A DNA stretch of 64,000 nt, taken from positions 1-64,000 of the forward strand of contig CAJTSH010000003.1 in the NCBI GenBank assembly GCA_910578885.1, given 5' to 3'. Positions 25,632 through 34,026 of the stretch are shown one piece after another. Position 1 is the first letter of the stretch. The number at the start of each line of letters is the position of its first letter. The stretch is from an uncultured Lachnospiraceae bacterium. Lineage in GTDB: Bacteria; Bacillota; Clostridia; Lachnospirales; Lachnospiraceae. The notes under the pieces are model-generated. The model saw only the letters and a program-made list of their open reading frames with translations. It searched no databases and was not told the DNA's origin. A program made the translations under genes and the position numbers.

Positions 25632-26918
25632 CTATATGACATTGTTTTTGGCCAACTCTAAAATCACATCACAAGTCCGTTCTATATCTTCCTTCGTATG
25701 AGCATAAGAAAGAAACATCGCTTCGAACTGGGAAGGCGCCAGATAGATACCTTGGTTTAACATATAATTAAAATACGCAGCATACTGACCCGTATCAGAT
25801 TTCACGGCCGAGGCATAATCCGTAACAGCTCCCTCTTGAAAAAAGACACTCATCAGGGAACCAATCCGGTTCACGCAGACTCTGCTTCCAAACGCCTCTT
25901 GCACTACATCCGCAAGCTGCTCTGCAGACGCTGCGATTGTATCATAGAGATTTTTCTCCTCCTCCAAAATACGCAGCGTTTCGATTCCCGCCGTCGTGGC
26001 AATGGGATTGCCCGCTAAGGTTCCCGCCTGATAGACGCTGCCTTTCGGCGCAACCATTTCCATGATTTCCCTGCGGCCGCCATAAGCTGCTAACGGCATC
26101 CCGCCGCCAACGATTTTCCCGAGCGTCGTCAGATCCGGCTTCACTTTATAATATTCCTGCGCACCGCCTAAGGACAGCCGGAATCCGGTAATCACCTCAT
26201 CAAAGATTAGCAGCGCATGATATTTATCCGCAATCTTTCGGAGGCTGTTCAAAAATCCTTCCTTCGGCAGTACCACTCCCATATTGGCAGCTACCGGCTC
26301 AACGATGATTGCCGCTATGCTGTCTGGATTTGCCTGAAACAACGCTTCAACGGAAGCCTCGTCATTGTACTCGGCAACCAGTGTATTTTTTGTATAATCT
26401 GCCGGAACTCCCGGACTGTCCGGTATAGAACAGGTCAAGGCTCCGGAACCGGCTTTTACTAAAAGCCCGTCCGAATGCCCATGATAACAGCCCCGGAACT
26501 TTACGATTTTATCCCTTCCGGTAAATCCCCTCGCCGCCCGGATGGCGCTCATGACTGCCTCTGTTCCTGAATTTACCAGACGCAGCATCTCTATGGACGG
26601 CATCAGCTTATGCACCAGCTCGGCAAGAAGATATTCCTTCTCGGTCGGAGCCCCGTAGGTAAGCCCTTTCTCACAGGCCTTTTGGACTGCTTCAACCACC
26701 CGCTCATGGGCATGTCCCAAGATTCCCGGTCCCCAGGAACAGACGTAATCAATGTACGCATTGCCGTCCACATCATAGATCTTAGACCCCTTTGCAGAGT
26801 CAATAAACACCGGATTGCGATTCACCGCCTGATATGCTCTGACCGGACTGTTCACGCCGCCCGGCATGTATTGTTTGGATTTTTCAAATAATGCATCTGA
26901 TTTTTCGTACATTGTCAT
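25632..26918 (-). CDS. hemL: Glutamate-1-semialdehyde 2,1-aminomutase
   Basis: This PLP enzyme makes 5-aminolevulinate, the second step of the C5 tetrapyrrole pathway. The 428-residue protein shows SPVRAYQAV, NSGTEAVMSAIRAARG, FRGCYHGHSD, FDEVITGFR and the cofactor lysine in TTLGKIVGGGMPL. Its ATG overlaps the hemB stop (ATGA), so the two are translationally coupled. It is the last gene of the tetrapyrrole operon. The sequence fits the aminomutase rather than an ornithine-type transaminase. Confidence 0.96.
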   Translation of the reverse strand: MTMYEKSDALFEKSKQYMPGGVNSPVRAYQAVNRNPVFIDSAKGSKIYDVDGNAYIDYVCSWGPGILGHAHERVVEAVQKACEKGLTYGAPTEKEYLLAELVHKLMPSIEMLRLVNSGTEAVMSAIRAARGFTGRDKIVKFRGCYHGHSDGLLVKAGSGALTCSIPDSPGVPADYTKNTLVAEYNDEASVEALFQANPDSIAAIIVEPVAANMGVVLPKEGFLNSLRKIADKYHALLIFDEVITGFRLSLGGAQEYYKVKPDLTTLGKIVGGGMPLAAYGGRREIMEMVAPKGSVYQAGTLAGNPIATTAGIETLRILEEEKNLYDTIAASAEQLADVVQEAFGSRVCVNRIGSLMSVFFQEGAVTDYASAVKSDTGQYAAYFNYMLNQGIYLAPSQFEAMFLSYAHTKEDIERTCDVILELAKNNVI

Positions 26919-27883
26919 TCCCCTTCTCTCAGCCAGTTTGCCACATCCAGCGCATGATATGTAATAATGATTTTTGCTCCGGCGCGTTTCATTGCAGTCA
27001 TATTTTCCATCACAATCCGCTTCTCGTCAATCCATCCGTTTGCTGCCGCTGCCTTTACCATAGAATATTCTCCGCTGACATTGTATACGGCAATCGGGTA
27101 ATCCGTCCGGTCAGAGACCTCCCTGACAACATCCAGATACGCCAGCGCAGGTTTTACCATGATAACGTCCGCCCCTTCTGCAATGTCATTTTCACATTCC
27201 CTGACCGCTTCTTTTCTGTTTGCCGGATCCATCTGATAAGTTCTTCTGTCGCCAAAGGATGGGGCTGAATGCGCCGCATCCCGGAAAGGAGAATAGTAAC
27301 CCGATGCAAATTTGGCGCTGTATGCCATAAGCATTGTATTGATATAACCGTTTTCGTCCAATGCATTTCGGATATATTCCACCCGTCCGTCCATCATATC
27401 GGAAGGCGCAATGATATCTGCGCCCGCCTTTGCCATACTGACCGCCATTTTTCCAAGAAGCTTTAGCGTTTCGTCATTTAATATCTCATTCCCATAAATC
27501 AGCCCGCAGTGTCCGTGGGAGGTATATTCGCACAGGCATACATCTGCAATGACAAGCAGATGCGGCATCTTTTTTTTGATATGCCGGATTGCCTGCTGGG
27601 TCACTCCTTCATCATTATATGCCTCGCTTCCGCAATCATCTTTATGCGCCGGAACGCCGAACAACAGCACTGCCGGAATTTCGGCTTCCTTTACTCTATC
27701 CAGCTCTTCATCCATCCGGTCGATAGAATACTGATAGATTCCCGGCATAGAATCCACCGGATTTTTGATATCATTTCCCTCTATCACAAACATCGGATAA
27801 ACTAAATCCGATTTGCTGACGCTCGTCTCTCGTACCAGGCTTCTCATCGCCTCATTTACACGTAACCTTCTCATGCGTATCAT
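26915..27883 (-). CDS. hemB: Delta-aminolevulinic acid dehydratase (porphobilinogen synthase)
   Basis: It condenses two 5-aminolevulinate molecules. Visible are the zinc-site cysteines in DVCLCEYTSHGHCG, IIAPSDMMDGRV and the two active-site lysines in AYSAKFASGYYSPFRDAA and ADVIMVKPALAYLD. The start at 27883 (MIRMRRLRVNEAM) is chosen because AGGTG lies 6 nt upstream; it overlaps the end of cobA-hemD by 32 bp. The 322-residue length is standard. Confidence 0.96.
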   Translation of the reverse strand: MIRMRRLRVNEAMRSLVRETSVSKSDLVYPMFVIEGNDIKNPVDSMPGIYQYSIDRMDEELDRVKEAEIPAVLLFGVPAHKDDCGSEAYNDEGVTQQAIRHIKKKMPHLLVIADVCLCEYTSHGHCGLIYGNEILNDETLKLLGKMAVSMAKAGADIIAPSDMMDGRVEYIRNALDENGYINTMLMAYSAKFASGYYSPFRDAAHSAPSFGDRRTYQMDPANRKEAVRECENDIAEGADVIMVKPALAYLDVVREVSDRTDYPIAVYNVSGEYSMVKAAAANGWIDEKRIVMENMTAMKRAGAKIIITYHALDVANWLREGE

Positions 27884-29402
27884 TCGATTCACCTCTGCTT
27901 TTCTGTTCATATTCGGCAACGGCCTCAATCAATCCCTGTACATTCGGTACATCTGCCACTATCCCTGCCCCATGAAACTTCTCTTCCAGCTCTGACTTAG
28001 TAACTTCACCGATACAAGCGATTTCCAATTTCTCCGGCAGGGTAATCTGCCTTTCGGATATACCTGTAAAAAATGCCTTTACCCCGGAAGCGCTTGCAAA
28101 CAGCAGATAATCCAGCTCCTCCAGACAGTTGGCATACTCCGTCAACCTTCCGCTTACGTCATAGACTGCCAAATCCGTATAAGCAATCCCATTTTGCCGC
28201 AATACCTCTGTTAACTCGAGGCTTCCCTGTGCGGCTCTTGGAATCAGGACACGCTCCCCTTCTTCTACCTTTTTTGAAAACTCTCTGGCAAGAACCGGGA
28301 CTGTGTAGTTGGATGGGATAAAATCTGCGTATATACCGTATTCTTTTAATTTATCTCCTGTTCCGCTTCCAATGACTGCAAATTTTAAATGTCCTAATTT
28401 GCGGATATCCACCTGCTCTCTTTTTAACGTATCAAAGAAAACGGTAACGCCGTTTGAACTGGTAAACAATATCCACTGATACTGTTCCAGACGCTGCAGC
28501 TCTTCTGAAAGCTTCCCAAGCTGTGCCGCAGCTTTGACCTCCATTGTACAGACCGGCACTGTCTGCATTCCAGCTTCACGAAACCCGGTTTCTAACTTCT
28601 GATACAACATAGGGGTTGCAGTAATTCCAACTCGCTTTTCCTTTTTCTTTCCATCATTGGACACGCCGTTTTCCCGGTACAAGAACTCAAATCCGGCGGT
28701 CTCTCCTACGACAATAACAGCCGGAGAAATGACAGCGCTTTCCCGAACCTTCTGTTCAATATCCGCAAGCGTTCCACGCACCGTCTGCTGTTTCGCAGTC
28801 GTCCCCTCCGAAATGACAGCCGCCTTTGTCTTCTCCTCTTTTCCAGCTGCCACAAGCCCTCTGACAATCTCTCCCAGATGGGATAAGCCCATTAGGAATA
28901 CAAGCGTTCCCTCCGTCTTAGCCAAGACCGGATAGTCACAAGCCGGCTGTCCCTGCGCCGTATTTGTATGTCCGGTTATCACATGAAAGCTCCTGCTGAC
29001 GCCCCGGTGCGTAACCGGAATCCCCGCACATTCCGGTACTGCTACCGCAGACGTCACGCCCGGTATTACTTCAAAAGGAATCTCCTGCTGCATAAGAGCT
29101 TCGATTTCCTCTCCGCCTCTTCCGAATACAAAAGAATCTCCGCCCTTCAACCGTACTACCGTTTCATATCGTCCGGCACACTCTATCAGTATACGGTTGA
29201 TTTCTTCCTGCGTCTTAGAATGGTATCCGGCCTGTTTGCCTACATAGATTTTATGACAGCCCTCTTTAACTTCCGCTAACAACTGTTCCGACGATAATCT
29301 GTCATACACTACGGCGTCACAGCTTTGCAGTAAATGAAGCCCCCGGACTGTAATTAAGCCCTCATCTCCCGGTCCTGCTCCAACCAGATATACTCTGCCC
29401 AT
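27852..29402 (-). CDS. cobA-hemD: Fused uroporphyrinogen-III C-methyltransferase / uroporphyrinogen-III synthase
   Basis: Residues 1-245 are a SAM-dependent methyltransferase that turns uroporphyrinogen III into precorrin-2 (VGAGPGDEGLITVRG, RLKGGDSFVFGRGGEE, PGVTSAVAVPECAGIPVTHR). Residues about 255-505 are the uroporphyrinogen-III synthase, weakly conserved as usual (LFTSSNGVTVFFDTL, LLFASASGVKAFF). The fusion is common in Clostridia that use uroporphyrinogen for siroheme and cobalamin rather than heme. It begins 74 bp after hemC and overlaps hemB. Confidence 0.93.
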   Translation of the reverse strand: MGRVYLVGAGPGDEGLITVRGLHLLQSCDAVVYDRLSSEQLLAEVKEGCHKIYVGKQAGYHSKTQEEINRILIECAGRYETVVRLKGGDSFVFGRGGEEIEALMQQEIPFEVIPGVTSAVAVPECAGIPVTHRGVSRSFHVITGHTNTAQGQPACDYPVLAKTEGTLVFLMGLSHLGEIVRGLVAAGKEEKTKAAVISEGTTAKQQTVRGTLADIEQKVRESAVISPAVIVVGETAGFEFLYRENGVSNDGKKKEKRVGITATPMLYQKLETGFREAGMQTVPVCTMEVKAAAQLGKLSEELQRLEQYQWILFTSSNGVTVFFDTLKREQVDIRKLGHLKFAVIGSGTGDKLKEYGIYADFIPSNYTVPVLAREFSKKVEEGERVLIPRAAQGSLELTEVLRQNGIAYTDLAVYDVSGRLTEYANCLEELDYLLFASASGVKAFFTGISERQITLPEKLEIACIGEVTKSELEEKFHGAGIVADVPNVQGLIEAVAEYEQKSRGESNDTHEKVTCK

Positions 29403-29476
29403 GTTCTCACCTGCCTCGTATTATATATTTCTGTAACAGCTCAGACAGATCTGAACCGTTACGTATTTCTTTACTC

Positions 29477-30385
29477 CTAATCGGATGCAGCCACCATTGC
29501 CTTGATATCCAATGCCAGTCTTTCTGCAAGCAGGATTCGAACGGAACACTCCGCAGTCTCCTCCCGTTCCAATGTCTGCCCTTTCCACTCTGTCCGAATC
29601 CGCAATTTGATTTCCCTCTCCTTAACCTGCGCAATTATGCCGATTGCCGCATGACATCCCGCCTCCAAGACCTCCAAAGCCTTACGCTCAGCTTCCAGCT
29701 CCATAAACGCTGCTTCATCAGAAATCTGTCTTACCATATCGGAAATCTCATCCCCGCGTCTGCCTTCCACCGCAATGATTCCCTGTCCGCCGGCGGGAAC
29801 CATTTCTTCACAAGAAAATATCCGAAAATCATAATCCGATTCATTAAAAAGTTCCAATCTTTTAAGTCCTGCCATTGCCAATACGACTCCATCGCATTCC
29901 CTGTCTTGCAATTTCTGCAATCTGGTCGTGACATTCCCGCGGATTCCGAGAATCCTCGCATGTGGATACAGCTTCTTTAACTGAAACTGTCTCCTCAGGC
30001 TTCCCGTTCCAATCACCGGATTCTCCAGTTCTGCCGGATTTCTCCCCTTCCTTGAGACCAGCACATCTCTCGCATCCGCCCTTGGCAATGTCCCTGCAAT
30101 CAAAAGATTGTCTCCCAGTTTCATTGGCATATCCTTTGCGCTGTGCACTGCAAGGTCGATTCTTCCGTCATATAATGCCTCTTCAAATTCTGTCACAAAT
30201 ACGCCCTTGCCTCCAAAGTCAAGCAGCGGGCGATCCTGTATTTTATCGCCTTTCGTTCGGATAATGACTGGCTCCACCGCAACCTCCGGATATTTTTCCC
30301 TCCATGCGGCAATCACAAGCTCCGTCTGTGCCAGAGCGAGCTTGCTTCCCCTCGTTCCAACCCTCACCGTTTCTATTTTCTTCAT
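29477..30385 (-). CDS. hemC: Hydroxymethylbilane synthase (porphobilinogen deaminase)
   Basis: It polymerises four porphobilinogen units. The 302-residue protein shows VGTRGSKLALAQTELV, the catalytic aspartate in DLAVHSAKDMP, GTGSLRRQFQL and the cysteine in LEAGCHAAIG that carries the dipyrromethane cofactor. The ATG at 30385 follows AGGGA by 6 nt; the longer frame from 30430 adds unconserved residues. It lies 73 bp after the sirC-like gene in the operon. Confidence 0.95.
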   Translation of the reverse strand: MKKIETVRVGTRGSKLALAQTELVIAAWREKYPEVAVEPVIIRTKGDKIQDRPLLDFGGKGVFVTEFEEALYDGRIDLAVHSAKDMPMKLGDNLLIAGTLPRADARDVLVSRKGRNPAELENPVIGTGSLRRQFQLKKLYPHARILGIRGNVTTRLQKLQDRECDGVVLAMAGLKRLELFNESDYDFRIFSCEEMVPAGGQGIIAVEGRRGDEISDMVRQISDEAAFMELEAERKALEVLEAGCHAAIGIIAQVKEREIKLRIRTEWKGQTLEREETAECSVRILLAERLALDIKAMVAASD

Positions 30386-30458
30386 TATCTTTCCCTCATT
30401 TTTCCGCATAAGTAACAGGTTGCTATTCACGGCTCTGAGAGCCGCTCATAGTAACGGT

Positions 30459-31118
30459 TCAGATACCTTCACTGTTACGTGCATACTCCATCAGCAGCTC
30501 CCGCATGACCTGCTCAGGGATTTCTCCGTCATGTGCTTCCCCATAGGAAAGCAGACGGTAAAACAACTCCTTCCGCGCTCCGGCGTCCGCCACCTGCTCT
30601 TTAATTTCTTCCCTGTATTCACCGAGCCGCTCCACCATTCCGCCGTAATATTCCGGAATACAGCAGGAAATCCGTTGCTTTAAAAAAGCAGCGGCGGCAG
30701 GACTGCTCCCTCCTGTGGAAACCGCAACTAAGATATCCCCCTTCCGTATCAGCGCCGGGAAAATAAAATCACAGTCTTCCTTTTTATCCACGGCATTCAC
30801 CGGAATCCGATTTTCTCTGCACAGCTTAGAAACAGCATGGTTCAATTCCTCATTATCTGTTGCCGCAATTACAAAATCCATTCCAAGGATATCCTCTTTC
30901 ACAAAGTTTCTTTCCCATATCTCTATCGGGAGTGTCTGGCTTCCTGACATGCTCTCTTTTTTCAAAGCTCTCACTTCTTCGCCGATTTCCTCTGCCACGA
31001 CTCGAATCTTTACACCAAAATCCCGTAAAATCTTTACCTTTTGAAATGCAATCCTTCCTCCGCCTACAACCAGACAGCGCTTTTCGCTTATATCAGTCAA
31101 AAATGGGAAATATGCCAT
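30459..31118 (-). CDS. Precorrin-2 dehydrogenase / siroheme synthase N-terminal domain protein
   Basis: The 219-residue protein has the NAD-binding motif CLVVGGGRIAFQKVKILRDFG, followed by FVIAATDNEELNHAVS and VNAVDKKEDCDFIFPALIRK with GDILVAVSTGGSSPAAAAFL. This is the Met8p/SirC/CysG-N family that oxidises precorrin-2 to sirohydrochlorin, some members also inserting iron. Together with cobA-hemD it completes the route to sirohydrochlorin. Of three consecutive ATGs the third (31118) is best placed after GGGGG. It overlaps the hemA end by 26 bp. Confidence 0.9.
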   Translation of the reverse strand: MAYFPFLTDISEKRCLVVGGGRIAFQKVKILRDFGVKIRVVAEEIGEEVRALKKESMSGSQTLPIEIWERNFVKEDILGMDFVIAATDNEELNHAVSKLCRENRIPVNAVDKKEDCDFIFPALIRKGDILVAVSTGGSSPAAAAFLKQRISCCIPEYYGGMVERLGEYREEIKEQVADAGARKELFYRLLSYGEAHDGEIPEQVMRELLMEYARNSEGI

Positions 31119-32274
31119 CATCATCCCCCGTTTCTTTCTCGTAGATTCTTTCCAATGCCGTCAAAAAATCTTCGCATTCTAAGACCTCTTTCAGATAGTA
31201 GAGCATTTTCTCGAACCATTCTTCTTTCTGCTGCGAAAGCTTTTCCTTAAATTCCCTCAGATAGAATTTTTTCATCGTCTCATCTACACATTCGTTTAGC
31301 AGCTTTTTGGCTTTTTCCGCTTCTCCCAGCTTGATATCCTGATTCTCCTTTGCCGCCTTCTCAAAGTAATCAATATCCAAAAGCGTAACTCCAAAAAGCT
31401 CTTCCAGAGATTTATCCATATCGCACGGAACTGCAAGATCCACCAGAAGGCGTTCTCCGCTTCCCTGCGTCTCCTTTCGGTACGCCTCCTTTGTAAGTGT
31501 ATAATGCGGGCTTGTCGTTGCGCTGACAATGGCGTCCGCCTGCGCCACATACTGATATCGTTCCTGAAAGTCAATGAATTTCAACTTCTCTTTTCTTTTC
31601 TGGTAAATCTCTTCCCCGTCAGAATGATGTCTTTCCGTTCCCAAAACAGAAATTCCCTTTGCCAGCAGATCCTTTGCTACAATGCTCCCCGTCTTTCCGG
31701 TCGCACCGATTACCATCACCAGACTGTCCTCTTTCGCCTTCTTCTTCTGCTCCACGATATACCGCTCAATCTCATTTGCCGTCAGCGTTCCGATAGAAAC
31801 CGGCGTTGTGGACAGCTTAGTGGAAGATTTCGCTAATTTGGCATAATTAAACGCACTCTGGAACATCATATTTAATTCCCCGTCCGTAAATCCCTCTTCA
31901 GCGGCAAAAAGATACGCCTCCTTCAACTGATGCAAAATCTCGTCTTCCCCCAGCACCATCGAATCCAATCCTCCCGCCACGCGGAACAGATGCTTCGCCG
32001 CAGACTCTCCCTCATAGAACAGACAGTGCTTCTTAATCTCTTCCGCTTCAATCCCTTTCACCTTTGCTAAAGCGCATTCTACAAGATGCATATGCTTCAT
32101 CCCGCCTGTAAAATAGATTTCGCTCCGGTTGCAAGTCGATAAGATTACGCCGGCATGCATCCGTCGCTCTCTTTTCAGCTTTTCTAAAAATTCTTTCCGC
32201 TCTTCTTCCGAAAAAGAAAATCTTTCCCTTATTTCTATCGGCGTCTTCTTATAGCTGACACTAATGCAAAACAT
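31093..32274 (-). CDS. hemA: Glutamyl-tRNA reductase
   Basis: This first enzyme of the C5 pathway reduces glutamyl-tRNA to glutamate-1-semialdehyde. The 393-residue protein shows the catalytic cysteine in ILSTCNRSEIY, AGGLDSMVLGEDEILHQLKE and a NADPH domain with VIGATGKTGSIVAKDL. The ATG at 32274 has GGAGG 6 nt upstream; the longer frame from 32328 runs through a hairpin and is rejected. It is the first gene of the operon hemA, sirC-like, hemC, cobA-hemD, hemB, hemL. No cobalamin or other riboswitch was recognised upstream. Confidence 0.94.
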   Translation of the reverse strand: MFCISVSYKKTPIEIRERFSFSEEERKEFLEKLKRERRMHAGVILSTCNRSEIYFTGGMKHMHLVECALAKVKGIEAEEIKKHCLFYEGESAAKHLFRVAGGLDSMVLGEDEILHQLKEAYLFAAEEGFTDGELNMMFQSAFNYAKLAKSSTKLSTTPVSIGTLTANEIERYIVEQKKKAKEDSLVMVIGATGKTGSIVAKDLLAKGISVLGTERHHSDGEEIYQKRKEKLKFIDFQERYQYVAQADAIVSATTSPHYTLTKEAYRKETQGSGERLLVDLAVPCDMDKSLEELFGVTLLDIDYFEKAAKENQDIKLGEAEKAKKLLNECVDETMKKFYLREFKEKLSQQKEEWFEKMLYYLKEVLECEDFLTALERIYEKETGDDDGIFPIFD

Positions 32275-32304
32275 GTCCTGCCTCCTTGTTTCTTTTCGGC
32301 AAAC

Positions 32305-32373
32305 ACCGCATGCAACGTCCTCCGTCACATGCGGTATCTCTTATGTAACAACCGTCCTTTCGCCAAGCTGTTA
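32305..32373 (-). terminator. Two hairpins between the clpX-like gene and hemA
   Basis: ACCGCATG/CATGCGGT (32305-32335) and GTAACA/TGTTAC (about 32345-32373) form stems in the gap between the clpX-like stop and hemA. There is no good T-run, so this may be a weak terminator or part of the hemA leader. Confidence 0.35.
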
Positions 32374-32394
32374 CTCCCTTGTCCTATCGCTTTA

Positions 32395-33912
32395 TCAGCA
32401 CGCGCCCTCCGCTGCTTTCTTCTCCATAAGCTTCGGTAATGCCTGCGCATCCAATGTCACGCCCCGCATGGTGATAATCGGACCGCCCTTTTTCTCTACA
32501 TAGTCCTCCGTAATTGTCACCATTCCGATATTGTCATCCTTCGGAATCTCATACATGATATCCAGCATAAATTCTTCTATGATGGCACGGAGCGCCCTTG
32601 CGCCTACCTTCTTCTCCTTTGCCTTTTTCGCAATGGCGTGAAGCGCGCCTTCTTCAAAATCCAGCCTCACTTCATCAAAAGCGAGCAGCTTCTGGTACTG
32701 CTTAAGAATCGCATTCTTCGGCTCTTTTAAAATACGCACCAGCATGTCCTCTGTCAACGCCTCTAAAGAGAACAGAATCGGCAGTCTTCCCAAAAACTCC
32801 GGTATCATGCCGAATTTGCGGATATCCTCCACCGTCACCTTCTGAAGCAGGTTCTCTTCCTTGTCATATTTATCCTTTAAATCTGACTGAAATCCAATGG
32901 AAGCCGCCTTGTTCAAGCGCTCCTTAATGATATCCTCCAAATCTGGGAACGCTCCGCCGCAGATAAAAAGAATATCCTTCGTATTCACCGTCGTCATCGG
33001 CACCATTGCATTCTTGCTGCTGGCTCCTACCGGCACTTCGACCTCAGCTCCCTCTAATAGCTTGAGCATTCCCTGCTGTACCGACTCGCCGCTCACATCT
33101 CTCTGATTGGTATTCCGCTTCTTCGCGATTTTGTCAATCTCATCAATGAAGATGATGCCATGCTCCGCTCTCTCCACATCATTATCCGCCGCTGCTAAAA
33201 GCTTGCTGACCACGCTCTCAATATCGTCTCCGATATATCCTGCTTCTGTCAAAGAAGTGGCGTCCGTAATGGCAAGCGGAACATCCAAAAGCCTTGCAAG
33301 CGTCTTCACCAGATATGTCTTACCGCTTCCGGTCGGTCCCACCATCAGCATATTCGATTTCTCGATTTCCACGCCGTCCGTATTGCCGTTTTGCTCATCT
33401 GCAACCCGTTTATAGTGATTATAAACTGCAACCGACATAATCTTCTTCGCCTGCTCCTGCCCGACTACATATTCGTCCAGACTCGCTTTAATCTTATGCG
33501 GCGCCGGAATGGACTTGATATCTAATACCGGTTTCACCGCCTTGTCTTTCTTTGCCTTTTTCTTTTTCAGCTTCTGGCTCTGCGGCACGAAGCCCTGCAG
33601 GTCCGAAAGATTTATCATACTGATATTCGGCATCTTTCCGGAGCCAAAAAGCTCGTCCAGATTCATTCCGCCAAAATTCATTCCGCTCATTCCTGAACTG
33701 TTCATACTGTCAAAGGTTCGCTGCATACAGTCCTGACAGATACAGATATCGCTTGGTATCTTTATCATCTTACCCGCTACGCTCTCCGGTCTTCTGCAGA
33801 TGTAACAGATATCTTCATATTCATTCTCCGCAGAGCTATCCTCTTTTGCATGATCTTCTTCTACGGATTCTTCCTGCTCTACTTCCAAGAAATCTTTCTC
33901 ATTTTCAGACAT
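32395..33912 (-). CDS. clpX: ClpX-type AAA+ unfoldase with N-terminal zinc domain
   Basis: The 505-residue protein has an N-terminal C4 zinc-binding region (CYICRRP near residue 36 and CICQDC near 57), a Met/Gly-rich linker, and the AAA+ core: GPTGSGKT, IIFIDEIDKI, the pore loop AGYIGDD and the SIGF loop that in ClpX docks on ClpP. The C-terminal small domain includes VGARALRAIIEE. It is about 80 residues longer than ordinary ClpX, mainly from an acidic N-terminal extension and a Lys-rich linker, and the pore loop is GYIGDD rather than GYVGED. No clpP lies beside it. It is therefore either a divergent ClpX or a second paralogue. Confidence 0.85.
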   Translation of the reverse strand: MSENEKDFLEVEQEESVEEDHAKEDSSAENEYEDICYICRRPESVAGKMIKIPSDICICQDCMQRTFDSMNSSGMSGMNFGGMNLDELFGSGKMPNISMINLSDLQGFVPQSQKLKKKKAKKDKAVKPVLDIKSIPAPHKIKASLDEYVVGQEQAKKIMSVAVYNHYKRVADEQNGNTDGVEIEKSNMLMVGPTGSGKTYLVKTLARLLDVPLAITDATSLTEAGYIGDDIESVVSKLLAAADNDVERAEHGIIFIDEIDKIAKKRNTNQRDVSGESVQQGMLKLLEGAEVEVPVGASSKNAMVPMTTVNTKDILFICGGAFPDLEDIIKERLNKAASIGFQSDLKDKYDKEENLLQKVTVEDIRKFGMIPEFLGRLPILFSLEALTEDMLVRILKEPKNAILKQYQKLLAFDEVRLDFEEGALHAIAKKAKEKKVGARALRAIIEEFMLDIMYEIPKDDNIGMVTITEDYVEKKGGPIITMRGVTLDAQALPKLMEKKAAEGAC

Positions 33913-34026
33913 TTTTTTCTCCTCTTACTCTCATGTTTAAAGTTATTCTAATTCACTATGAAGAGAATTTCAAGAAATTCACGTATATTTCATAAAAACT
34001 TTAGATGTTGCAGAAATCTTTTGAGG

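Noticed and set aside
32275..32340. Cobalamin riboswitch upstream of hemA
   Set aside because: The gap is short and lacks the B12-box; only two simple hairpins are present.
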